Shown here one piece after another: positions 1 through 12,400 of a stretch of 64,000 nucleotides of DNA (position 1 is the stretch's first letter; each line of letters opens with the position of its first letter). A program made the position numbers and the translations under genes. The notes below the pieces were generated by a model, which saw only the letters and a list, made by a program, of their open reading frames with translations, was not told the origin of the DNA and ran no database searches. Source of the stretch: Platynereis dumerilii (lineage: Eukaryota; Annelida; Polychaeta; Phyllodocida; Nereididae); the NCBI GenBank assembly GCA_026936325.1, contig JAPTHN010000011.1, forward strand, positions 30,730,501 to 30,794,500. The letters run 5' to 3'.

Positions 1-102
1 TTGATTTCATGTTATGATAATGAATGATGAAGCAATGGATGAAATTGTTGCATTGTAATGACACTGTTTAATTAATTACATGATATTGTCCCTCTCTTAC
101 AG

Positions 103-421
103 AAAAACCAGTCGTATGAATTAAGTTATGAGACAAATGATCATGTATGCTACGGTCAAGTTCCTACCGCAGGAGTGTTCAGGCAACGTTGCTGCTACAC
201 AAAAGGAGAAGGTGCGCTGATATTAGACCCCAGACAAGTCAGTGGAAAGAACTTATACCAGAGATACAACAGTTCCCTTGGAATGGCTGATGATGAGATG
301 TTCTTGACCTGTTGCTCTGAGTCCAACATCAAGAGTTTCCAGAGCAGTGACCTCCTCTGCAAACAGTTCATCAGCCTGCGTCCAGTCTCAACGTGTGAGG
401 GATATCGCAAGAGTTCCGCAG
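103..421 (+). other. AMOP domain exon
   Basis: This exon encodes about 106 residues with the AMOP pattern seen in MUC4 and SUSD2: QRCCY followed by a GxLI stretch, a second CC pair, and an RPVSTCxxY ending. AMOP is an extracellular, cysteine-rich module of adhesion and mucin-like proteins. The exon is entered in phase 0 after a clear acceptor (ctcttacag) and ends in phase 1. Confidence 0.75.
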
Positions 422-3400
422 GTGACAAATAAATTTACTGCCATAGTGTTTGAAAAAAGAAGCATAACTTACAATTAAATTTCCATTAACTTTCCACCAT
501 CTATTTCACACATTTTAATTTCAAGTTGGTGAATCAAAATAGCAGCCATATAATTGCAGTTCAACCCATTCTTTTCATTTCAGAGAACATGCCACCTTTG
601 TTAAATGTCAGTGATCCAGTCCTGCGTGTAAACATTGGGGGAAATTATACATCATTACTGGACATCAAAGTGACAGATGTGGAAGGTGACAATATCACTT
701 TGTCTCTGGCAACGACATCTCCTCAGGGTCTAGTATTAAACAGCCGGTGAGTAAAAATACCTTACCTAGACACTTAGTCAAATCACTTCAAAAGGATGCA
801 AATAAGTCATATAGGTAATGTTTTTGACAGTAATTAGATAAGATGATAGTGAGAGGCCTAACAAGCTTAAAAAGAATTGGTCTGCATACAATTTGATGTT
901 GCCACAGTAATTTCAACATAAAATTAAAAGAAAAATAAGTTGTTTCACAATGAAATGATTTTTGAAGAATCTATAACCCAATTTTTAGTTTTGTAATCAT
1001 GCAGCATCGAATGATTTTCACTTGCAGTTTATTGATCATACTCCAACAGGTCCCCAGCAAATATTAGGTTTCTGCCAGCATATTTGCTTTGGGCAGCTTT
1101 TTTCCTTTAATCGATCATTTGATGTCCATATTCTAATTGAGTAAAGAGGTCGTAAAACATAAGCTGTTTGTTATGATAATATGTTATTTTAATGAACCTT
1201 AAATTGAACATGCACATTTATTCCTATTTTCTACAATTAGATTAGTTATTTTTCAATACATTTCAGGACCTTAACATGGGAAAATGTTCCCAACATGAAT
1301 TCAAGTAACATTGTGTTAATCGCTTCTGATGAGAAAGGATCCACCATCCTCCGCCTACCAGTTCACCTTTGTGATTGCCGAGTGAGTACTTTGCATCTGC
1401 CCACTGATTTTCTGATTATGTTTGCATAACAATTAGTATTTTGCTGACTATCTGCAATCCTAATGGTAAGTGTGCATTGTCCATTATCTCTCTGCATCAC
1501 ACACAGGCACCATCTGTATTTATCTTCATTATAGACCAATGAATTATTCAAAATGTGAATATTTGGTATTCGTTTTAATCCAAGGTTTTTCGGTTACTCG
1601 CAGACATACACAAACCTCTTTAAACCAATAATTTTGTTTCTAACTTTACTTTATTGGATAAACCAAGGTCTTCACCTTTTTTGTCTATTATTACTAATCC
1701 ATGAATTTTGATGTCATGATCAAACAAAATATTAAAACAGACTATGAAAAGAAAATATAAACTTATTTAATACAATTAAGTTGGTGGTGACAAAAAAAAA
1801 AAGAAATCAATATGTTCATCCGTTTCCATCTCTTTATGTATGAGAAATATAGCCTTCTCATAATTAGTGACAAGCAAATGGTCTATGTTACAAACGGAAA
1901 ATGATACCGACTATAACATGACTATTCCACAAGGAAGCAAGTATTAAAACTGCAGGCTCTCAGTAAATTAAGTCCAGCTACTCTTATGCTTTCTCTTGCA
2001 GAATAATGGCACATGCCCCAAAATGGAGTCTACTCAGAACTTCTTGAGGCTTCCCTGCGAGTGTCCAAACGGCTACAGTGGAGACAAATGTGAGAGAGAT
2101 GCGGATGGATGTGCGGACAGTCCGTGTTTCCCTGGAGTTGTGTGTACGGATGTCAAAGTTTCTCAACTTTCTTCGTTCCCTGCTGGATTCAAATGTGGTC
2201 CATGTCCTTTTGGACTCAAGGGAGATGGCCAGACATGCATTGGTAATTATACTCACAAGTACCTAACTGAATAATGAAGTCTCATTTTAGTGGAAGCTAA
2301 TAAGTCAATATTTAGTGTCTGTCACTTTTGGCTCTATATAACCATTATTTAAAGACGTATAACTGCAGATCCACATGAATATTATAGTGATGATTCCTGA
2401 TACAGGGCTTGAGTTGAGCAGTTTTATTATCGTTTTCATAGCTATGTGTTTTTCAAGTTTGCAATTTGCTTCATTCCAAAACTGTGATGTCAGGGATTTA
2501 GCTGAATGATTTCGTTTATTACAAGCACAGATTTCAGGAAACTGACAAAGTGCAGTGACACATAGATGATGTCTTGTTTAGCTTGGCTTAAAGATGCTTC
2601 AATGAACTGTAATTGAACCAATAAAAACAGACTACTTTGCCTCAAAGGAAAACTTTGCAATAACTGACAAAAAGGTTGTTTGAAATTGTGATGACTGGTG
2701 TCTTGTGAAACAATACAACACGTTTTGTTTGGAAAACAATGAGGTGCAACACTCAGCTTAGACATGCGTTGTTTGTTGTGGTTGCTCACAAATAGTAACA
2801 TTGCCTGACAGTTCTAAATTCCTTTGCCATTAACTGTGATGTCAAACTCTGAACTCTGTCTACAAGTTGACCGCTATTTACTGCCACCTAGGGTGCAAAA
2901 TTCGCGAGCTCCTGTGAGCGGTCAACAGAATTTCGATCCCTGGAAGAAACCAGGACAGTGTGGAAGAAACCAGGACAGTTTCATCATTTAGTGATGGTTT
3001 AGTTTATTTCCAAAAACTCTGCAAGTGTCTAATCTGGCTTTGGTTGGCTTCAATTTTAAGCAGACAGCTTGTAAATACCAAAATAAGTTGGAACTATTTT
3101 TATCATGGAGGATGTATACATTGTAGCTCACATATATTGCCAGTATAGAGGGGGCCACTTGTGGCATGGACAAGACATTTTGCTGAGTGTAACACAGCTT
3201 TTATGAAATTGTGAATTATATCGTTGTCCTAGTTAATAAATCTCCATAAAGTAACAGAATAAATACAATTGAGCATTTTTGATATCACAAAGCAAAAACA
3301 TTGGCTTTGTATGGACACGTGAATAAGTGAGAATGCATTCTTTTTGGACCCTTTTCTGACCACAATTTAACATGCACTAAATGGCATAAGTGGATTGAAC

Positions 3401-6400
3401 ACCACCATACTTCTGATGAGTAAAATCATCAATTTCACAGGCAAACTTTATGCTTCAAAACTTTCTTTTTGTCTCATGATTTCCAAACATTTTCATTCAA
3501 AGCAGTGGACTGGATATTTGCCAGCAACCATGCTTTGTGAAAGTAGTTTGGCGTAGTAATATGGACAGCTGTTGTGCGACCTGATCTGGTGATCTGTCCA
3601 AAACAGATCAAATTATTGTTGACCCAATTCGATTTTCCAGGGACTGTCAGCATTCTGCTGCCACTTGACAGTGCCGAACAGAGACAGCTCTGAACTGATA
3701 TGTCACAGATTGAAGATTAGACCAATCACATTGACAGATACCCGATGATGTCACGGTTTAACTGCAAAACAAAGTTTTTAAAAAACACATAGCTATGAAA
3801 ACGATAATAAGTTGAGATACTTGATTTTTACATTTTAACAAAATTTTTCTATTGTATGCCTGTGGACAAGAGAATTGCCCTGTGGCATCCCTGAGGTTTT
3901 GCACTAACTGAATAATGCTAGCACCTTCTAAGAGGCCCGGATAATCATTGAGAGTTATCCATTATATTGTCAGCTATTATTAGGATCTTCTATTTTTGAA
4001 ATAAAAATGTGCCTGGTGTGGAAAAATAAGATGTTACTTTCCTATTACAGAGGAAGATGAGTGTGCAAAAGCAGATACATGCGACCAAATTTGCACTAAT
4101 ATAGCTGGGTCCTATGGTTGTTCCTGCCGAGATGGTTACATACTTAGTGGTGACAAGAAAACCTGCTTAGGTCTGTAATACAAATGACATTTTACAATTC
4201 TATTTCTTGTCTCGGTTGATAATTAACTATAACCTGCCTTATAGATATACAGCTGCAGAGAAAAACTTATTGGATTCAAAATATCTATTTACTTTATATA
4301 TCAAAATATTATATCAAAATTAGGAATAAGTAAGTTCTGAGCTAAAAATACATAAAACTAGTGCAGAATGTAGTGTTTGTGCTATAGCAGCTAAATACTA
4401 GTATTATTCTACAATTTAGTGTCCTGAATAATCTGTATCCAGTAAATACAAATAATTATAATTTTGCTGATTGGCATCCAAATGTTTATTGCGACTGTGG
4501 AAGTAAGATATTTTATAAATAAATTACAGATGTAAATGAGTGTGACTTAAAACTGGACAACTGCGACACAGACCTAGCAGTTTGCACAAATACTCCAGGG
4601 TCCTTCAACTGCACTTGCAAAGCAGGTTACATTGGCGCTGGGAAGAGAGGAGAATGCATAGGTAAGATGAAGTTATAACAACAAAGAAAATTTATCAATG
4701 CAATTATTAGAGACCTCCAATTGCTAATTTACTGGAATATCATTTACGTTTTCATTCTCTTTTAGATATAGATGAGTGCAGTCTTGGCTGTATTGATTGT
4801 CCAGCCCATTCCAAATGCACCAACAAAGAAGGAGGCTACGAGTGCACTTGCCAATCCGGTTATGAGATGAATGCTGGTTATTGCATTGGTAAGTCAAACA
4901 TGTGGACTGTTGTCATAATAATATTTGCTAACTAGCATATCATCAATAAATAACCAGTTACTGCCATTTTGCTGATAGGGATATGCCATAGAAGGCAGAA
5001 TTGTACTTAATTTTGTTTATTGATTATCAATAATTTATTGATCTCAATATTTACGTTTTGGCTGTCAGAGGAATCTGCATAATTTCATCTTTTTTTCTGA
5101 AGTAAGAATCCTACTGTCTTGGCTGGCATATATCTATATAATAAAATGTTATTGATGACTAAACTTCGTTTGTTTCTTCAGAAATTTATGAATGTCTGCT
5201 TGGCAACACATGTGACCAGTTGTGTGTGGATGGCATCAATGGCTACACTTGTGGCTGCACTCAGGGTTTTGTCCTTCAAGACGACCGCAAATCATGTCAG
5301 CGTAAGCTTTCTTAATAATTATGACTGATGAGTGAAAGTGACCTATTTGAGTGTGAAGTTGAAGCTACAATAAGAGTTTTCATCTGTATTGCACAGACTT
5401 CTTCAGCAGTAGCACAACCCAATAATTAAGTCGATGCTCACAATTGCATGGCATGCTGCATCACGGAGATACACTTCCATGCCTTTGCAATCCCAAGCCC
5501 ATCATTCAATGTTACACCTTCAGAATTACAGTTGTGTTTATAAAAATTCTTTTGACATAAAAGCAGCAATCTATTTAAATATGAGAAATATTTAAGGAGA
5601 AGTTTTAGTAATTTTTTTCTGCAGAATAAAGGCAATAGCTTGGTAGTGAAGTAATGGGGTTGTAGGATTTCGAGAATATATATCTGGTGTATGATGAACC
5701 GTTGCCTCCTGAGTTTTAGCTCCCCCTGGTGGATTGGGAGAGTTCAAAGATGTGGCATATGGGGTTCAGTGGCATGGTTGAGTGTTAGCTACTTGGTAAA
5801 TACTCTAAGGGATTCTAAAAGGATTTATACTCATTTCTGTATCTCCTTTCAGCCATCTTCCCTTGCACAGCAAACCAGACTGAACTCTGCGATGGAGGCA
5901 ACAACAGGTCATCATGTGCAAGAGTCAACACTACTGGTGACATGTTGTGCAGGTGTCCCAAAGGATACTTCTTAAACATGACAACTTACATTTGTGAAGG
6001 TACATGTGCTAACTTTCTGTTATTTGTAAACTCCTCTTGTGTCGGCCTTTAAATTTAAGAAGGAAATACAAAGAGAACATGAAATTCAGAATACTTTTTT
6101 GTAAGAGTAAAATGGAAATGAAAATTTGGTTATCTAATTAATATATCAGAAAACCTTTTAATGTTATAATCATTTGTAAATCATTTCTTAGCCAGTGCAA
6201 TAATTCATTAGTAATCATTACCCATTTTGCAGAAGTTTAATTGAATGTTTGACTTAATTTTTAGATATAGATGAATGCAGTACTGGTACCTCAATGTGTA
6301 AAGAACCCACCAGCCAATGTTTGAATAGCGAAGGCGACTATAGATGCATCTGCAAAAGTGGCTTCCAATTATCAAATGACAGCCGTACCTGTGAAGGTAT

Positions 6401-9400
6401 GATAATAAATATAATTGTGTCTAGATGGTGAGCCTTTGTAACTTGCAACCACTATTGACAAGGCAAATCAGAGAATCAAAATTCATTTTGGAATAATATA
6501 CATTGTATGTGACATATGTATACATGTGTTTGTGTTATTAATAATCACTCACTATGAATTTTAAAAAAAACTGTTGAATCAATATTATTCATATATGGCA
6601 GGTGAAATTAAAAAGTCTCATGAAAGGAATAACATATGAATATTATTAATATCTTGTCTGGTCTTCTACACAGTAGGGCATATTGAGAAGACAAGAGTGC
6701 TGAATAGAAGGAAAAAAGTATCTTTAAGCTAGAGTATTAAGATTAAGAAGTAAGAGGCTTTGAACACATACATGTACGGCCTCAACCTCAATCTAATTAT
6801 AAATTTTGGTCACACTGTGGTTATGAGAAAAACCTCGAGATTGTGACAAACAATGCTAAAAATGTTATAATCTATCCATAACTGTACAAATATCTTCTTA
6901 TACATTCAAAAAACACGTGAAGCTTTGTTTTATCCCAACATAGATATTGATGAATGCCAAATGCGGAATGGGTACTGCAGTCAGAAGTGTTTGAACACCG
7001 CAGGAAGCTATCAGTGTGCTTGTCGTTCAGGATATATCCTTGATAACGATGGTGAAACCTGCAGCAGTAAGTACATTAAAAGAACGTATGCCTTACTATA
7101 TATGTTGTGTGTATACAAATTTTGCATCATTTATAAATCCAATCATGATAAGACATATGCTGAAAATATATGAAAATTGAAATATTTGCAGATGTGAATG
7201 AATGTGCCGGAAAAAACATGAACAAATGTGACCGTAATTATGGAATATGCACAGATCTGTCACCAACACTTGATGGGCAGCTTGGTTATTCCTGCTCATG
7301 TGCAGCAGGCTACACTGGAAATGGATTTGCATGTTCAGGTATGACAATTAAAATATGTAATCAGAATTTTTTTTTCATGGCAAAAGCACAATTTCTGTTT
7401 TAGCAAAGTATAAATTGTTGAAATAATCTCAGTTCAATATATGGATGCCAAAAACCCAAATTACATGTAGTTCCTCAGCTCTCAAAATAAGCAATAATGA
7501 TGATTACATTGACATGGGCAGTGCAAGAAATGCCAAAATTTGCTGAGTGGGCAGTGTCCATATGATGATATCAAAACAGATAACCTGATCACTTAACTCA
7601 GTCATTATGGAGACAGCACAACAATGTTGGTAACGACGATTCATGATGCTCATATCTAATATGGTTTAACATTACAATATATCCATTTGCATTTTGTTTC
7701 TCAGACCTGAATGAGTGCATCTTGGCGGACAGGGGAGGGTGCCAGCAAGGCTGCATCAACCAAGAAGGGTCCTACCCCTGTTTCTGTGGCCAGGGCTACA
7801 CACTCGCCACTGATGGCAAGTCTTGTCAAGGTGAGAAATTTCTTTATGAATTCAATTTTCCCCCAGAATATGGGCTGCACTCCTGTTCATAACATCATAA
7901 CCGAAAATCTTCGAATTTTCTGATTCCCTCTTGCAGGATCTAAACTTCTTCAATTTGGTAATTTCTAAATTGCTTAAAATTCAAATATTGTTACAGATAT
8001 AAATGAATGCAGTGAAAAGCTGGACAAGTGCTTTAGCAGTGAACAACATTGCAACAACCTCACAGGAAACTACCAGTGCTCATGTCCAGAAAACACGTAT
8101 TTGTCCACTGATGGAAGATCTTGTATAGGTCAGTAACCTGGTCTTGTTTTGCTTTCAATGATACGGAGAATAAATCTCAGTTAACTATGAAATGCGAAAC
8201 TTATACAGGCAATGCTACTTTTCAAGTTTAAAAAAAGTGTCCAAGATTCCAAGTAGTCTCTTGCATATTTCAACTTTGTGGTTTCACCTGTCTCTTGTCA
8301 GAGAGCTAAGAAATGCATCAGGCAAATATGGTCTTTCTTTAGGTAGTCAAATTACATATTTGACTCAAATATGTATTACAATGAAGCTTTGTTATTTCCA
8401 GCTCGACCCGAGTGCACATCAGACCCTGGCTGTTCTCATTCTTGTATTCCTATCAATGGAAATGACACATGTGTCTGCCCCCGAGGGTTGCGATTAGCTG
8501 CTGACGGCCTGCAGTGCATCGGTTAGTAACTATTTGCTAGCTACAAACGTAGTTCATTCAAACCTCATGGGTAGGTAAGGTGGCACTGTTGTTTTACTTC
8601 CTGTTTGTTCATAACAATGTCTTGTGAAAAGCACATGTTTAAAAAAACAAAATTACTCTGAATCTTGTTGTCAGCAATATAACACCATGCAGAACTGTCT
8701 ATGTAGGCATTGTTGGCTATATCTATCATCTATGCAAAAGTATACCTTCAGACTTCTTTGATGCTGAATTGAATGGCTTCAAAGTTGCCAGGTGAGAGGT
8801 AGTCCGGTCTGTTAAGGTTTTGATCGTTACTTGCCGGAACAAAGCACCAAATTTGGCACATAGGTACTTTTTGACATGCTCTTTCATCCTAGAAGGGGTG
8901 CCACGATGAACGACCATCAGGGCGGCGGCCATCTTGAATTCAAAATGGCCGCCGTCAAAATCATAGCCGAAGAGGATTTCTGGTTCCATGAGGCTTCAGA
9001 AACATCAGAATTGACTATAATTTGGTGGTGTGATGCTATAGAATATGTATTTCCATACTAAGTCATTCATACAACAAGAAAAGTTGTGAAAGTGTTCATA
9101 AATTAGCGATAATAACAAAATAATGGTTAGGTTTTCCGAAAGTAATAAGTTATTGCGGCAAGTGTTGTTGAATCAAAATTCTGAGCACCATTCTGTTTTA
9201 AGAGCTTTACACAGCATTAGGGAATACATAAATTCCATATGAGGGCCTATATTTTAGTTATAGGTGAGAAAAAAGAATCAAATGACCCATGTTGTATTAT
9301 CTTATCTATATCTATCAAACTTGTCAAAAGCCGCTCTGCTCCAAAACACTTCATGTATCTTTTTAAATATCCAATGACCACTGGTCACACTTAGATACAA

Positions 9401-12400
9401 ATAAAAACATCTTACAGTAACAAAACAAGAAACATTGTACAATCAAAATCATTTATAAATCCATATAACTAGCTAAAGTTTCAAATAAAGAAAGCAAACT
9501 GAGATTGAAATTTCAAGTCGGCAGATAAAGAGGCAGCTTTCAAAACTTCTAAAGCATCTCTGTTATTCAATACAAAACTTATACATATAGCCCATTCTCC
9601 ACATCTGTTGATCTGGTCATTTTAACACAGTCCTCTGCAATTGCACATAGAAGTGCAGGAGAGTCCAGCATCACGACATTTGCATTTTCTGCCGCGAAGA
9701 GGACTGGATTTGCATCCACATTTCAACAGTTCTCGGCATGCACTAGCAGCTTCTCGTTCATCTGTCCAGTGAGGAATCCAAGGTGAACCATCTTTTTTCC
9801 ATCCATAACTCTCAGGTGATGGGGCTGACATAATTGATTTGAGGCTTGACATCCACATTCCTGCCTGATACACTGCCTTGTGTGTGTGCTGAAGAAGTGC
9901 GGCCTGAAATTTTGAGGCATTGATTATTGAAATTATTTATTATTTGTAGACTTTAATGGATATATTATGAATGCAACCAAAATACTACCTGTGTTGGAGG
10001 GATATTTTCCATGGAAACAGCCTTCTTTGCAAAGAGGTCCTTCCGAAGATCATTCACTGTCTTTATGTTAGTGGTCTTGTCATAAAGAACGCTAACATAT
10101 CTTTCTATGTCGGTGAATGTTTGGGAGACTGGCTCAAGACGTTGAAAGGGAGTCAGAGAAATTGTCTTGAAAGCTTCAGTGATGGAAGGAAATGTTTTCC
10201 AAGCTTCCCAGGCTGACCTTTTCCCTTTGCCATAGAACTGTGAGGTTGTGTCGCAACCACTAAATGCATGAAACGATGGTAATGCGATACTTTTGTCCTC
10301 TCCAAGATTGTGACATATGTTATTGATGTCCAATTCTTTGTACCACTTTCCAACACCAAAAGCTACACACAGGTGCAATTCAGGGAACATTGCAAGGAGT
10401 TTGTGGAAAAGCCCAACCAGGATGATGACCATGTCTGTGTTTACTGTCCGCACAAGAATAGTCCTTTTTCCTTTTTGGAGAGCATCATCAATGTGGAGGC
10501 ATATTCGCGTGTCGGCTTCTTCATGGTCACTCTCTGGCATATGTTCCTGTGAACTTGGACAGATGACAGTACGACCTGAAAGTGACAGTCATCAATATCA
10601 AATATTATCAAAGTACATCAGATCTTTAGTTTAGTTTTAAAGTTCAGTGTCGATTGATGGATAGTGAAATACAACAACTTTACCTGAAGTGATAAATAAC
10701 TCCTTTGGAACATAGTCCTGTTGTGAGACTTTCTCAGTAAGGAAGGCCAACAGTTCTGTTTTGTTGCTCTCATCTTTTAAGAAGTCCTGAAAGTGTTTGG
10801 GAATCTTTGTGTTCTCCGCAACCTTCCTAAGAACTCCTTTTCCTCTTTTTTGTCTTGTTGTTGCTTTCAGGCTATTGCTTACATAAGTATCCCAAACTAT
10901 GTCGAGCCTGTCGCAGTTCCTCAAAAGTCGTCGAGTCCATGGCACAAACACTCTTTCAGCATATTCACCAAATGTGGACACCTCATGTACAGGCAGGGCA
11001 TGAACTGAAGCAGTACCATCAATGATCTTGGCATCAAAGAAATCTGGCATTTGTGCCTGTTCACTTGTGATTATATCCACGAAGTTCACTCTTTTTTGAT
11101 GGCAAGTACAACACTCCATTTGTAGACAATGATGGCGGCCAAGGGTGATTCTCATATCTGAAGAACTCCTCAAGATTTCAATCTCTGAACTTACTGGCAA
11201 TGTACAGTCGACCAAACAAGCTGCAATCACTTTTTAGAGCGGAGATTTGCTGTTTTGTCTTTGTGTTTGTTTTCGCTGGACCACTTTTAAAAAGTGGGAG
11301 GTTATTTCGCTTGATTGGAGTTTGAATACTTGATGTTCTGTCTATGATGACCCTTTTGATGTATGCGTCATATTGTTTTTTTCCCATCTCTTTCACAGAC
11401 ATGACCGTGCTGATGACATCGTCTGATGCATAGTCTCTTGTATCCAAAACAATCAGTTCAGGACAGTCCTCTCTGAAAGGATTGCCCATTGCCTCTATCA
11501 CGCCATGCATGGCAAGAACTTGTTGTTGGAATCTGTTCTGATGCGCCAGACTTTCTTGGTGTTGCCTAGGGTCAACTGACAGTGTTCTGCCAAGACGTTT
11601 GGTCCAGCAGAATGGCCTGCTCTGGACCTGCTACCATCCATCTACGGAAAGCCTCTGGATACTGGGTGAGACCCACGGCACCTCCCGATCCTTTGACAAG
11701 GGCGTTGTTTTGCTCATGGCCTTGGTCAATAGCAATGCATGAAAATCGCTTTGTGGTATTTTGAAGAACCCAACATTGAAAAAATTGCTCTCTCGTGTCG
11801 TCTGCTAATGATTTCATATCACGCAAGTTAATGGGCAACCATCGAGCGTAATTGGTCTTGTCCAGTGCAAAAAACCATGGAACCAAATTTTCAAGTGAAT
11901 CTACATAGAGGTTGAAGTTGCTGCTCCTTTGAGCACACACCAAGGTTAATATCAACCTCTCCAGTTCATATATCATAATCCAATAGTGGAATGTTGGGCT
12001 CTTTTCCATCATTCTCGTCTGCCAATCCTTGAATGTAATCTCTCCTTCTTCAACTTGATTTTGCCATGCATCCTGAAGAAGCTTGGCCAAAGTAAAGAAT
12101 GTGACTTCATGTGCATGTCTAGTCTTCGTCAAGTGTGCTGCTTGGAGAAAGGAATCAGCTGTGCCACTGGACGCCACTCCAATGTCAGCTAAAGCTGTTG
12201 TCCAACCAGAACCATCAAGCAGATCCCCCATTACATGCCATAGAGCCATTTCAAGGTGGAGTCCCCCAAACATGACAATGATTTGCTCTTCTCCGTGAGT
12301 TTCAGGGAACTTCCATTGGATATACTTTGCTAGGGCAAACAAAGGCTGGTCCACAGCTATAACACTAATCTGTTCAGGATTCAAATGCTGCGTGGCGTTC

